This document shows, piece by piece, positions 34,288 to 43,438 of a DNA stretch of 43,949 bases. Below the pieces are notes generated by a model that was given only the letters and a program-made list of their open reading frames with translations, did not search any database and was not told the DNA's origin. The first letter of the stretch is position 1. Each line of letters starts with the position of its first letter. Both the position numbers and the translations under genes were made by a program. Origin of the DNA: Ruegeria sp. HKCCD8929 (GTDB lineage Bacteria > Pseudomonadota > Alphaproteobacteria > Rhodobacterales > Rhodobacteraceae); NCBI RefSeq assembly GCF_013031405.1, contig NZ_WPZY01000027.1:1-43949 (forward strand). Reading direction: 5' to 3'.

Positions 34288-35253
34288 TCAGCGGCGGGGG
34301 CGAGAGGCGTAGAGCACCTTGAACCGATTGTTGCCGGTCACCTCTTCGACGGTCGTGAAACGCTCGGCCAGCGTGGCTTCGTAGGGCAGATGGCGGTTGG
34401 CGACCATCCACAGGTGTCCGGAGCCGGTGAGGTTGCGGGCAGCGGCTGTGATGAAGTCCTGCCCCAGCGCGGGGTCGGCACTGCGCGAAGTATGAAAGGG
34501 CGGGTTCATCACCACGGTGTCGACGGGCTCGGGCGCTTTCCATCGGCGCGCATCGGCCCAGTGAAAGCTGGCGCGCGGGTCGGGCACGTTGGCGCGGGCG
34601 CAGGTGAGGGCGGTGTGGTCGGCCTCGACCAGATGAATCGTGCGAATTTCATCGCTGTTCAGAAGCCGGGCCGACAGAAACCCCCAGCCCGCGCCCAGAT
34701 CGGCGATGTGGCGGCCCGGCTTGTCGGGCAGGGCGGCCAGCAATAGTTCGGAGGCTGGGTCGATGCCATCGGCGGAAAACACGCCGGGAGCGGTGCGGAA
34801 CCCGTCCACCTGCTGCACCTCGGGCGCAGCCCAGTCGGCGAAAGTCTCGGCATCGGCTTGAAACCAGAAGATCTTGCCATGCGCTTTCGAGATCGGCCCC
34901 TCGACCGGCACCCGTCTACGGATGTCCTTCATCAGGCTGTCGATGCCATCGGTCTTGGCGCCGTCCACCACCACGGTGCCCGAGGCGCGGGTGCAGGCCC
35001 GATGCACCATCGCGCGGGCCTGTGCCTTGGCGCGCGGCAGGAACAGCACCGCATCGGCGCAGGAATCGTCCGCATCAGGCGTGGCGGCAAAGCCCTGCGT
35101 AGCGAAATGGTCGTGAAACGGTTTGAACGGCTGCATCACCTGCGACCCGCGCGGTAGCGCCGACAGGTCATGATCCGGCGTGGGCAGCAGGATCGACAGC
35201 GGATCGGACAGGGTCAGGCCGGCATCAAGGGCGAGGGTCAGGCGGGCAGACAT
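34288..35253 (-). CDS. rsmC: RsmC-type class I SAM-dependent methyltransferase
   Basis: 321 aa with the two-domain architecture of RsmC: a degenerate N-terminal half (about 1-170) and a functional C-terminal half with the SAM motif DLGAGWGF (185-192) and catalytic NPPF (250-253), as in 16S rRNA m2G1207 methyltransferases. The tail NRHLPYEATL and NRFKVLYA also match RsmC/RlmG. It probably methylates a guanine N2 in 16S rRNA. RlmG-like specificity cannot be excluded from sequence. Confidence 0.88.
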   Translation of the reverse strand: MSARLTLALDAGLTLSDPLSILLPTPDHDLSALPRGSQVMQPFKPFHDHFATQGFAATPDADDSCADAVLFLPRAKAQARAMVHRACTRASGTVVVDGAKTDGIDSLMKDIRRRVPVEGPISKAHGKIFWFQADAETFADWAAPEVQQVDGFRTAPGVFSADGIDPASELLLAALPDKPGRHIADLGAGWGFLSARLLNSDEIRTIHLVEADHTALTCARANVPDPRASFHWADARRWKAPEPVDTVVMNPPFHTSRSADPALGQDFITAAARNLTGSGHLWMVANRHLPYEATLAERFTTVEEVTGNNRFKVLYASRPRR

Positions 35254-35278
35254 TGGATCATCCGGAATAATGGGCGCG

Positions 35279-35300
35279 GTGCCCGGCTTCTGGCCGGCAC
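35279..35300 (-). terminator. Weak terminator-like hairpin after clpS
   Basis: On the minus strand, GTGCCGGC and GCCGGGCAC pair around CAGAA with one bulged G, ~20 bp after the clpS stop. No T-tract follows, so it is at best a partial terminator. Confidence 0.3.
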
Positions 35301-35319
35301 AGTCCGAAGGCCAACGGCC

Positions 35320-35643
35320 TCAGTCTTCTTTTTCCATGGTGCACTGCAACGGGTGCTGATGGCGGCGGGCGAAATCCATCACCTGTCCCACCTTGGTTTC
35401 GGCGATCTCGTGGCTGAATACTCCGACCACTGCGACACCTTTCTTGTGAACCGTCAGCATGATCTCGAACGCCTGTGCGTGGGTCATGCTAAAGAACCGC
35501 TCGAGCACGTGGACCACGAACTCCATCGGCGTGTAATCGTCATTCAGCAGCAGCACCTTGTAGAGCGGCGGGCGCTTGGTCTTGGCGCGCGTCTGAACAA
35601 GGACCGAGGTGCTTTCATCCTCGTCCTCTTTGTCCGACATCAT
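35320..35643 (-). CDS. clpS: ATP-dependent Clp protease adaptor ClpS
   Basis: 107 aa. The ClpS core is obvious: PPLYKVLLLNDDYTPMEFVVHVLERFF, then the MLTVHKKGVAVVGVFSHEIAETK helix. The conserved Asn-Asp-Asp and the following hydrophobic pocket recognise N-degron residues and deliver substrates to ClpAP. The acidic N-terminal ~25 residues (SDKEDEDES) form the flexible extension. ATG 35643 is chosen; an upstream ATG at 35661 or ATG 35640 are alternatives because no strong ribosome-binding site decides. clpA is not in the window. Confidence 0.95.
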   Translation of the reverse strand: MMSDKEDEDESTSVLVQTRAKTKRPPLYKVLLLNDDYTPMEFVVHVLERFFSMTHAQAFEIMLTVHKKGVAVVGVFSHEIAETKVGQVMDFARRHQHPLQCTMEKED

Positions 35644-35751
35644 CAGGGGCTCTAGCAGCATCGGGCAGCGGTATCCGATTCCGGGTTCGGTTTGGTGGAA
35701 TGCTTATATAACCTTAGAGCGGCATTGGAAAAGAGAAAGCAAACGCGACAA

Positions 35752-36453
35752 ATGCAACAAAACCTCACCACGGTCGGTTTCGATGCGGATGATACGCTGT
35801 GGCATAACGAACGGTTCTTTCAACTGACGCAGGCGCATTTTGCCGATCTGCTGGCCGATCACGCCGAAAAGGACCACCTGATGGAGCGGCTGCTGGTCGC
35901 CGAACGGCGCAACATCCGGCACTATGGTTACGGAGTGAAGGGGTTTACTCTGTCGATGATCGAAACCGCGATCGAGGTAACCGGCGACCGGGTGCCCGCC
36001 TCGGTGATCCGGAAACTGATCGAGGCCGGGCAAGAAATGCTGGCCCATCCCATCGAACTGCTGCCGCATGCGCGCGAGTCGATCGAGGCGCTGGCTGAAA
36101 GCCACCGCGTGATTCTGATCACCAAGGGAGACCTGATCGATCAGGAGCGCAAGCTGGCGCAGTCGGGCTTGGGAGAATTGTTCGACGAGGTGAAGATCGT
36201 GTCGGAAAAGACGCCGGACGTATATCTGTCGATTTTTGCCCGTCACGGAGACGGGGCGGACCGGGCGATGATGGTCGGCAATTCCCTGCAGTCCGACGTG
36301 CTGCCTGCAATTGAGGCAGGCGGGTGGGGCGTTCATGTGCCGCACGGGCTGGTGTGGGAGCATGAGCATGCCGAAGCGCCTGAAGATGCGCCACGTTTTC
36401 GTGAATTGCCCGATCTCGGGGCGCTGGCCGATCTGGTTCACACGCTGGCCTGA
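35752..36453 (+). CDS. HAD-family hydrolase (phosphatase)
   Basis: 233 aa from ATG 35752. HAD motif I is DADDTLW (Asp11, Asp13), with the nucleophile Asp11. A helical cap follows (residues ~20-90), then motif II ILITKGD, motif III Lys in IVSEKTPD, and motif IV VGNSLQSDVLPA. The natural substrate is unknown. It diverges from clpS; the shared ~90-bp gap should carry both promoters (a TATATAA at 35704-35710 lies in it). The start choice is uncertain because the ribosome-binding site is weak. Confidence 0.88.
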   Translation: MQQNLTTVGFDADDTLWHNERFFQLTQAHFADLLADHAEKDHLMERLLVAERRNIRHYGYGVKGFTLSMIETAIEVTGDRVPASVIRKLIEAGQEMLAHPIELLPHARESIEALAESHRVILITKGDLIDQERKLAQSGLGELFDEVKIVSEKTPDVYLSIFARHGDGADRAMMVGNSLQSDVLPAIEAGGWGVHVPHGLVWEHEHAEAPEDAPRFRELPDLGALADLVHTLA

Positions 36454-36712
36454 TCCAGTCCGGCCTGTGGCAGATTGGCGTCATCTGCGGGAAAACTGCG
36501 TTGTTTTCATGACATAATTCCGCCCTTTTCGCCGGTTTAGTGCTCTGACACACACAATTCCCAACATGTGGATAACTTTGGGCGCGGAATTGCGACGAGG
36601 CGTCTGCTTCGGGTTTATTTTGGCCAGACGCTGTGTTAGCCTTGCGTCAATAACAAGCAGTGTTGCTGACCGGGAAAACCCGGCGGCGTTGAGGCAGACA
36701 GAGGCGAGTATC

Positions 36713-38140
36713 GTGCAGGTACGGCGGACAGGGCCGGCCCGTTTGGGCCTGATTATCCTTACTTTTCTGTGGCTATTTGTGCTGTTGCCGCTCAGTTTGG
36801 CGGCAGCTCCATATGCGGCGATGGTGATTGACGCCCGTACGGGCGAGGTGCTGCATTCCCGCAATGCGGACACACGGCTGCATCCGGCCTCTCTGACCAA
36901 GATGATGACGCTCTACATCGCGTTCGAGGCGGTGCGGAACGGCGAGATCAGCCTGGATACCAAGGTGAAGATCACCAAGCACGCGGCAAGCGAGCCGCCC
37001 TCCAAGCTGGGCCTGCGCAGCGGGCAAAGAATCGCTTTTCGCTATTTGATCCGGGCGGCTGCGGTGAAATCGGCCAATGACGCCGCAACGGCCATCGGCA
37101 TCGCCATCAGCGGATCCGAGGCCGCGTTTGCACGCCGGATGACCCGGACCGCCAAGGCGATGGGGATGACGCGCACGACATTCAAGAACGCCCATGGCCT
37201 GACCGAGTCGGGGCACCTGTCTACGGCGCGCGACATGACCACGCTCGGGCGGCACCTGCTCTACGATTATCCGCAATATTACAACCTGTTCTCGCGGCGC
37301 GAGACCCATGCGGGAATCAAGACCGTGCCCAACACCAACCGCCGCCTGCTGGCCGCCTACAAGGGCGCGGACGGGATCAAGACCGGCTATACCCGCGCGG
37401 CGGGCTTCAACCTCGTGGCGTCGGCCAAGCGCGGTGACGAGCGCATCATCGCAACCGTCTTTGGCGGCAAGTCGAGCGCATCGCGCAATGCCAGGGTGGC
37501 CGAGTTGCTGGATATTGGGTTCCGCCGGGCGCCGTCGCGCGCGCCGATCCGCAAGCCGGGCCGTCCGGCTTATGCTGGCAACAAAGGCACCGGCGCTGGC
37601 AAGGTTATCAAGGTGGCCAGCGTTTCCACGCGCAGCTTGCGTCCGGTCATGCGACCGGCAGCGCTTGGCACCGTTCAGATCGCCGGCACTGTGGCAGAAA
37701 CTGCAGCGAAGAATGGCGACAAGATCCAGGCCGGGATCAGCGCGGCCATCGCGGCCGCTGATGTGATCACTCCGCAGGCGCCGGTTGCATCCGGCGACAC
37801 ACGCCCGGCGCTGCGTCCGGAAAACCTAGTCCTGGCTTCTGCGACACCGGCAGAGCAACCTGAACCCGAGCAGGAGGTGGTCACCCGTCTGTCCACTTCG
37901 GGCGGGCATCTCTGGGGCATCAATGTGGGCCGTTTCACCACCCGGTATCAGGCTGAGAAGGTGCTGTTGAGAACCGCCTTGGCCGAGATGACCACGCTGG
38001 ATGGCACGCTGCGCAAGGTCAACCAAAGCTCGCGCGGGTTCGATGCCACCTTCCAGGGCATGACCCGCGAGCAGGCTGATCTGGCCTGCCGCCGTCTGAC
38101 GGCGCGCAATGTCACCTGCTTTATGATCGGGCCGTCCTAA
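36713..38140 (+). CDS. D-alanyl-D-alanine carboxypeptidase (PBP5 type) with SPOR domain
   Basis: 475 aa. GTG 36713 follows GAGGCGAG and opens straight into a signal peptide (LGLIILTFLWLFVLLPLSLAAA). Serine-peptidase S11 motifs: SxxK at Ser60-Lys63 (SLTK), SxN at Ser120-Asn122 (SAN), KTG at 223-225. A low-complexity Pro/Ala/Arg linker (about 290-390) leads to a C-terminal SPOR-like domain (HLWGINVGRFTTRYQAEKVL to the end), which binds denuded glycan at division sites. The enzyme trims the terminal D-Ala of peptidoglycan pentapeptides in the periplasm. Combining S11 with SPOR is known in alphaproteobacteria. Confidence 0.93.
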   Translation: MQVRRTGPARLGLIILTFLWLFVLLPLSLAAAPYAAMVIDARTGEVLHSRNADTRLHPASLTKMMTLYIAFEAVRNGEISLDTKVKITKHAASEPPSKLGLRSGQRIAFRYLIRAAAVKSANDAATAIGIAISGSEAAFARRMTRTAKAMGMTRTTFKNAHGLTESGHLSTARDMTTLGRHLLYDYPQYYNLFSRRETHAGIKTVPNTNRRLLAAYKGADGIKTGYTRAAGFNLVASAKRGDERIIATVFGGKSSASRNARVAELLDIGFRRAPSRAPIRKPGRPAYAGNKGTGAGKVIKVASVSTRSLRPVMRPAALGTVQIAGTVAETAAKNGDKIQAGISAAIAAADVITPQAPVASGDTRPALRPENLVLASATPAEQPEPEQEVVTRLSTSGGHLWGINVGRFTTRYQAEKVLLRTALAEMTTLDGTLRKVNQSSRGFDATFQGMTREQADLACRRLTARNVTCFMIGPS

Positions 38141-38314
38141 TCGCCCACCACCAGCGCCCATGCTGCGGGATCCCGCGAACGCGCCGGGTTCCCGCGTTAA
38201 TCTCGCTGCACCCGTGCGTTTAAATCGAGTCATTTTGGGACAGATCCGAGCCTTTTTTCTGCGGTTCTTCGTATCCGGTTTGAAAAGTCCGCTCGCGGCG
38301 CAAACCGATTTTGT

Positions 38315-38343
38315 TTGCCAGAACCGAGAACCCTTCCTAGGCT
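38315..38343 (+). promoter_or_regulatory. Putative promoter of the Fe(III)-type ABC operon
   Basis: TTGCCA (38315-38320), a 17-bp spacer and TAGGCT (38338-38343) lie ~50 bp before the binding-protein start. I see no clear Fur, Irr or RirA site, so iron control is not shown. Confidence 0.4.
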
Positions 38344-38389
38344 GATGTCATAAAACTGTTACAAAACAGATTGCTCTGGGAGGATTAAC

Positions 38390-39415
38390 ATGACTTCGTT
38401 GAAGAAACTGGCTGGTGCGTCAGCACTGGCCTTCGTCGCGGCAGCGGGTACAGCGCAGGCCGACAAGCTGACATTTTACTGTTCGGCGCAGGAAGACTGG
38501 TGCCAGCTGATGGCGAACAGTTTTCAGGATGCCACCGGAATTGACGTCGCGATGACGAGGAAGTCTTCGGGGGAGACCTTTGCGCAGGTCAAGGCCGAAA
38601 GCTCAAACCCAAAGGGGGACGTCTGGTGGGGTGGAACGGGTGATCCGCATCTGCAGGCGGCCGAAGAAGGGCTGACGGCGGAATACATCTCGCCCATGCG
38701 GGACCAGCTTCATCCTTGGGCAATTGCGCAGGCCGAGAGTGCCGGCAACAGGACCATCGGGATTTACTCCGGCGCGCTTGGATATGGCTACAACTCCGAC
38801 CTTTTGGCCGCCAACAACCTGCCGGAACCGGCGTGTTGGAAAGACCTGCTCAAGCCGGAATACAAAGGCCACGTGCAGATGGCGAACCCCAACTCGTCGG
38901 GCACTGCCTACACAACGCTGGCAACGATGATGCAGTTGTTCGGTGAGGATGAGGGCTTTGAATTCATGAAAGGCCTTCACAAGAACATCAACCAATACAC
39001 CAAGTCCGGTTCGGCACCCATCAAAGCGGCGGGGCGCGGTGAAAACACGGTTGGCATTGTCTTCATGCACGACGCCGTCAAACAGGCCGTATCGGGTTTT
39101 CCGGTGAAGGTTGTCGCGCCCTGCGAGGGCACCGGGTATGAAATCGGCTCGATGTCGATTATCGAAGGCGCGCGTAATCTGGAAGAAGCTCAGAAGTTCT
39201 ATGATTGGGCGTTGAGCGCCGAGGCGCAGAACCTTGCTCTGCAGGTGAATGCGTTCCAGGTGCCGTCAAACAAGGGTGCTGAAACCTCGCCATCGGCCCC
39301 CGATATGTCGCAGATCACGCTGATCGACTACGACTTCAAAAAGTACGGATCGTCAGATGAACGCAAGCGCCTGTTGAAGAAATGGGACGACGAGGTATCC
39401 ACCCTGCCTCAATAA
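38390..39415 (+). CDS. ABC transporter substrate-binding protein, Fe(III) (FbpA/AfuA) type
   Basis: 341 aa. Signal peptide to about Ala24 (AAAGTAQA), mature start DKLTFYCSAQEDWC. The KGDVWWGGTGDP, GYNSDLL and MANPNSSGTAYTT segments place it in the FbpA/AfuA-like family, which also includes 2-aminoethylphosphonate and thiamine binders. It has a strong GGGAGG ribosome-binding site. The ligand is most likely ferric iron or an iron complex, but a phosphonate cannot be excluded. Three cysteines in the mature part are atypical of FbpA. The permease gene starts 3 nt after the stop. Confidence 0.88.
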   Translation: MTSLKKLAGASALAFVAAAGTAQADKLTFYCSAQEDWCQLMANSFQDATGIDVAMTRKSSGETFAQVKAESSNPKGDVWWGGTGDPHLQAAEEGLTAEYISPMRDQLHPWAIAQAESAGNRTIGIYSGALGYGYNSDLLAANNLPEPACWKDLLKPEYKGHVQMANPNSSGTAYTTLATMMQLFGEDEGFEFMKGLHKNINQYTKSGSAPIKAAGRGENTVGIVFMHDAVKQAVSGFPVKVVAPCEGTGYEIGSMSIIEGARNLEEAQKFYDWALSAEAQNLALQVNAFQVPSNKGAETSPSAPDMSQITLIDYDFKKYGSSDERKRLLKKWDDEVSTLPQ

Positions 39416-39418
39416 CCC

Positions 39419-41632
39419 ATGCGTCAACTGACATCTGAAAAAACGTCCCATCCGGTTCTGATCTTCTGGATTGCTGCCGGATGGGTCGGGTTCTTCCTCC
39501 TCCCCTGGTACGGGGTGGAGGAGTTTTTTTCGTTCGAGTGGCTGATTGACGGCTACCCGTTCGATGAGGACTACGCGCCGGCCGGCTTTCTGATTGCGCA
39601 AGGCGAAAAGCTCTGGCTGGCACCGATGGTCCTGGCCTTGCTCGTGCCGCTGCTGGCGCTGGGCAAACGCAAGATTGACCCGATCTACGCCAAAGTGCTG
39701 ATCCTCGCGGGGGCATGGGGATTTGGGTGGCTCATCCTCCAGGGGTTTGGGATTGGTATCCGCGGCTGGAATTTCGAGTGGGCAGAGGCCCTGTTCGGCG
39801 ACCTCGGCGACCGCCAGTTTGGAATGGGATACGGCGCGCTGATCTGCGCCTCGGCGTTCCTGTTCCTGTTCACACAAGGCATTGCGGCCCGTGGGGCCAT
39901 CAACGGGGACGTGTTTGTCGTCAGCGCGATTGGAGGCGTGATCGTCATTGTCACGGCCTTTGTGTTCTTTCCCATCGCAAAGATGCTCACCGCCGCGTTC
40001 ATCACAGATGATGGCGGTTATTCTGGCAGCGTCTTTCTTTCGAAATTCTTCGATGACCGGTTATGGGGGCTTGGATGCCTGTCGGGCAGCCGCTGCGGGG
40101 CTGCCTGGAATTCGCTTTTCCTGGCGGTTCTTGTCGGCGTCGTCACCACCGTACTGGGTCTGATCTTTGCATTGGTCGTCACGCGATCCGGCTTTCGGTA
40201 CAAGCGCGCGCTGCGGGCGCTGACCGTTCTTCCGATCATCACGCCACCTTTTGTGATCGGGCTTGCGCTGATCCTGCTTTTTGGCCTGTCAGGCACGGTC
40301 ACCGTGTTCTTTGCGGATGTCTTTGGCGTGCAGCCCACCAGATGGCTCTACGGTCTGCCCGGTATTCTCATCGCCCAGACCCTGGCGTTTACCCCCATCG
40401 CGTTTCTGGTGCTGATCGGCGTGGTCGAGGGGGTCTCTCCCTCGATGGAAGAAGCCGCGCAAACCCTGCGCGCCAGCAAGTGGCAGGTATTCAAGACCGT
40501 ATCTTTGCCATTGATGCGCCCGGGCCTGGCAAACGCGTTCCTGTTGGGGTTCATCGAAAGCATGGCCGATTTCGGCAACCCGCTTGTTCTGGGCGGCAAT
40601 TTCGATGTGCTGTCGACCGAGATTTTCTTTGCCATTGTCGGCGCTCAATACGATCAGGGCAAAGCTGCGGTGCTGGCCATGGTGCTGCTTTGCTTTACCC
40701 TTGGCGCCTTTTACGCGCAGCGTTTCTGGTTGGGAAAAAAGAGCTATACCACCGTGTCCGGAAAAGGGGACAGCGGGGTGCACCCACATATGCCGCGCGC
40801 GCTTTCCATGCCGGTTTTGGCACTGGCGATGATCTGGGCCGGGTTCACAGCCATCGTCTACGCTATGATCTTCTACGGATCGGTGGTCGAGCTTTGGGGC
40901 GTCAACAACACGTTGACGCTCAAACACTATGTCACGGCCTTCTCCTTCCGGCTGGAAGAGGGGGGCATTCGCTGGTCCGGCGCCGCCTGGGACAGCTTCT
41001 GGACAACGCTCAAGATCGCGGGAATTGCTGCACCTCTGACCGCAATCGTGGGGCTGATCACGGCCTACCTGCTGACCCGGCAGTCCTTTGCGGGCAAGAA
41101 TGCGTTCGAGTTCGGCACGATGCTCAGCTTCGCCATTCCTGGAACCGTGATCGGGGTCAGCTATATCCTGGCCTTCAATGTTCCGCCGATTGAAATCACC
41201 GGTACCGGCATCATCCTTGTTGTCAGCTTTATCTTCCGCAACATGCCCGTTGGCGTGAGGGCCGGCATCGCCTCGATGTCGCAGCTCGACAAATCGCTGG
41301 ACGAATCCTCTCTGACTCTCGGGGCGAATTCCTGGCAGACCTTTCGCCGTGTCATCCTGCCTTTGCTCAGGCCCGCGATCCTGGCCGCGTTGGTCTATAG
41401 TTTTGTGCGGGCAATGACCGCGATTTCCGCCGTAATCTTCCTGGTTTCGGCCGAGTATGACATGGCCACCAGCTACATCATCGGGCGGGTCGAGAACAAC
41501 GACTATGGTCTTGCCATTGCTTATTCCACCACGCTGATCTTCGTGATGCTCAGCGTAGTGGCGCTGATGCAGGTTATCGTTGGTCGGACCGAGATTGGCC
41601 GCCGCATGACCCAATCGCGCACCAACGTATGA
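39419..41632 (+). CDS. ABC transporter permease, two fused membrane domains (FbpB/AfuB type)
   Basis: 737 aa. There are two BPD-type permease domains in one chain, each with an EAA loop (MEEAAQTLRASKWQVFKTV in the first, LDESSLTLGANSWQTFRRV in the second). An extra ~230-residue N-terminal region with four or so hydrophobic helices precedes the first domain (it starts with FWIAAGWVGFFLLPWYG). The FbpB family carries both permease domains in one protein. The single chain replaces the usual permease dimer. The ATPase gene starts 13 nt downstream. Confidence 0.93.
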   Translation: MRQLTSEKTSHPVLIFWIAAGWVGFFLLPWYGVEEFFSFEWLIDGYPFDEDYAPAGFLIAQGEKLWLAPMVLALLVPLLALGKRKIDPIYAKVLILAGAWGFGWLILQGFGIGIRGWNFEWAEALFGDLGDRQFGMGYGALICASAFLFLFTQGIAARGAINGDVFVVSAIGGVIVIVTAFVFFPIAKMLTAAFITDDGGYSGSVFLSKFFDDRLWGLGCLSGSRCGAAWNSLFLAVLVGVVTTVLGLIFALVVTRSGFRYKRALRALTVLPIITPPFVIGLALILLFGLSGTVTVFFADVFGVQPTRWLYGLPGILIAQTLAFTPIAFLVLIGVVEGVSPSMEEAAQTLRASKWQVFKTVSLPLMRPGLANAFLLGFIESMADFGNPLVLGGNFDVLSTEIFFAIVGAQYDQGKAAVLAMVLLCFTLGAFYAQRFWLGKKSYTTVSGKGDSGVHPHMPRALSMPVLALAMIWAGFTAIVYAMIFYGSVVELWGVNNTLTLKHYVTAFSFRLEEGGIRWSGAAWDSFWTTLKIAGIAAPLTAIVGLITAYLLTRQSFAGKNAFEFGTMLSFAIPGTVIGVSYILAFNVPPIEITGTGIILVVSFIFRNMPVGVRAGIASMSQLDKSLDESSLTLGANSWQTFRRVILPLLRPAILAALVYSFVRAMTAISAVIFLVSAEYDMATSYIIGRVENNDYGLAIAYSTTLIFVMLSVVALMQVIVGRTEIGRRMTQSRTNV

Positions 41633-41645
41633 GGACGCCCGGAAA

Positions 41646-42710
41646 ATGAGCCTGAACTCCAAAGCCGCGCCCGTCAGTTTTCGAAATGTCACCAAGGTCT
41701 ATGGCAAGGACGTGGTGGCGGTCGACGATATCAATCTTGAGATCGACGCAGGAAAGCTTGTGACCCTGCTGGGTCCTTCCGGGTGCGGCAAGACCACGAC
41801 TTTACGCATGATCGCCGGGCTGGAAATGGCCAGCAAGGGGACGATCCATATCGGCGACAGGGATGTCACGCTGCTGCCCGCGACTGACCGCGACGTGTCG
41901 ATGGTGTTTCAATCTTACGCCTTGTTTCCGCACATGACGGTGATGGAGAACGTGTCCTACGGGCTCGGTTTCTCGGGCTTCGACAAGGCCGAGACCAAGG
42001 ATCGTGCGATGCAGGGGCTGGATCTCGTCGGGCTGCGCGGATTTGGTGACCGGCTGCCATCCGAGTTGTCAGGCGGACAGCAACAGCGCGTCGCCGTCGC
42101 GCGTGCGCTGGTTCTGGAACCGCAGGTGCTGCTGTTTGACGAGCCGCTCTCTAACCTGGATGCAAAGCTGCGGCGGCAGGTCCGTGAAGAGATACGGGAA
42201 ATCCAGCAAAACCTTGGCCTTACAGTCGTTTACGTGACCCACGATCAGGAAGAGGCACTGGCCGTCTCTGACGAGATCGTTGTGATGCGGAACGCGGGCA
42301 TCGCCCAGATCGGCACTCCGCGCCAGTTGTACGACGCCCCCGCCGATCGTTTCGTCGCGGATTTCATCGGCGAGGCGAACATCATCCCCTGTGAAATCAC
42401 CTCTGTTAGCCAAGACATCGCGTCGATCAGTGTAGGGGACTTCACCCACACTCTGCCCGCACGCGGGTTAGGGGCGGGCGCGGCCCTATTGGCGGTGCGC
42501 CCAACCCGGCTAAAGATTGGCGCGCCGTCGGGAATGGGGATGTCAATCGCCAAAGCCACCTATGTCGGCAGCCGGATGGAATACACTCTGGAAGCCACAT
42601 TCGGGCAGATCTTCGCCATCAGCGAAAACGTCGATGCGCCACTGGAAGCAGGAACAGAGGTTACCGTTGGATTGGACAAAGTAGGCCCGGTTCTGCTGCC
42701 GGCGGAATAA
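41646..42710 (+). CDS. ABC transporter ATPase, FbpC/AfuC (PotA-like) type
   Basis: 354 aa. Walker A GPSGCGKTT, Q-loop VFQSYALFPHM, signature ELSGGQQQR, Walker B LLFDEPLSNLDAKLR and H-loop VYVTHDQEEAL. A C-terminal TOBE_2 domain (about 270-350) is typical of the iron/polyamine group. It completes the three-gene operon. The downstream sequence at once becomes the remnant of an unrelated gene in the opposite direction, so the core region ends here. Confidence 0.93.
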   Translation: MSLNSKAAPVSFRNVTKVYGKDVVAVDDINLEIDAGKLVTLLGPSGCGKTTTLRMIAGLEMASKGTIHIGDRDVTLLPATDRDVSMVFQSYALFPHMTVMENVSYGLGFSGFDKAETKDRAMQGLDLVGLRGFGDRLPSELSGGQQQRVAVARALVLEPQVLLFDEPLSNLDAKLRRQVREEIREIQQNLGLTVVYVTHDQEEALAVSDEIVVMRNAGIAQIGTPRQLYDAPADRFVADFIGEANIIPCEITSVSQDIASISVGDFTHTLPARGLGAGAALLAVRPTRLKIGAPSGMGMSIAKATYVGSRMEYTLEATFGQIFAISENVDAPLEAGTEVTVGLDKVGPVLLPAE

Positions 42711-42714
42711 TCGG

Positions 42715-42954
42715 CTAAATTCGTATCGATCCCGCCGCCTTGTCGAGGCCTATCCCATCGTCTTTGACAATGATCTGGATCTTATCCATGTTGGAAAGGT
42801 CACTAACCGTCACTCGAACTTGCCCACGATGTCTAGTTTCTTTCTTGGACCTATCGTCAATGGCGAAGAACGCGTTGCTCACCGCTTCAAATAGTGGCAG
42901 CAACCTTGAGCCGGGGTGGACGGCTTTGGCAGCTTTCGAACTCGATTTTCGATG
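42715..42954 (-). pseudogene. Truncated GHKL-type ATPase (N-terminal fragment)
   Basis: About 80 residues remain open between stops. They read as the start of a stand-alone GHKL ATP-binding protein: AVHPGSRLLPLFEAVSNAF with the E-x3-N magnesium/ATP motif, AIDDRS, then a strand and VKDDGIGLDKA, the G1 box. The frame then ends 4 nt from the ABC ATPase stop, so all further motifs and any C-terminal domain are lost. There is no good start codon (TTG 42903 is internal). Stand-alone proteins of this kind are common in defence islands, but with only a stub left the original role is unknown. Confidence 0.7.
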
Positions 42955-43081
42955 TTAGGTGAAAGTGTGGTCAACTATAACTCCATAATCGCTATGGTTG
43001 TGGACGCTAGTCCGAGACAGCCAAACGCGCAACTCCCTTGTGCAACGGCGACAGGCGATCATCTCGAAGAAAGGGCACAGC

Positions 43082-43438
43082 GTGTCGCACGAGTTTGTTC
43101 CAAGCCGGGCACTTTCATTTTTTGGGATCGCTCCTGTAGACCCTGGCTATATTTACGTTCTGAGTGCTGGCAATCGATTAAAGATTGGAAGGTCGAAGAG
43201 CAAGGAAGCGCGCCTCCGGCAAGCCAGAACGTGGCTGCCGGAATGTGAAGTTATCGGTGTCAAACCGTTCTGGAATCACAGGGATACAGAGAAGTACTTG
43301 CAGTTTGGAATGACGCGTTTTTGGTTCAAGGATGAGTGGTACGAGTTTGAGGGCGACGAATTTGAAGAGTGGTTCCTCGCTGAGTTCCAATCATTTAGTG
43401 ACACTGACATCAATTCGGACTCCGTGGATTTCATCTAA
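43082..43438 (+). CDS. Small GIY-YIG superfamily (T5orf172/Mug113-like) protein
   Basis: 118 aa from GTG 43082, 6 nt after AAAGGG (a frame from TTG 42998 is longer but lacks a ribosome-binding site). The motif pair GYIYVLSA (22-29) and LKIGRSKS (33-40) is the GIY-YIG core, with the basic helix EARLRQAR (catalytic Arg44 or 46) and DTEKYLQ (Glu70) as the metal ligand region. The tail is rich in Trp and acidic residues. Proteins with this truncated nuclease core occur in phages and islands. Nuclease activity is plausible but not proven. Confidence 0.75.
   Translation: MSHEFVPSRALSFFGIAPVDPGYIYVLSAGNRLKIGRSKSKEARLRQARTWLPECEVIGVKPFWNHRDTEKYLQFGMTRFWFKDEWYEFEGDEFEEWFLAEFQSFSDTDINSDSVDFI

Noticed and set aside
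36566..36712. Longer start for the carboxypeptidase
   Set aside because: It would place ~49 residues before the signal peptide; GTG 36713 with GAGGCGAG is far better.
38164..38192. GCGGGATCCCGC palindrome after the carboxypeptidase as a terminator
   Set aside because: Palindromic and GC-rich but no T-tract follows; a transcription role is not supported.
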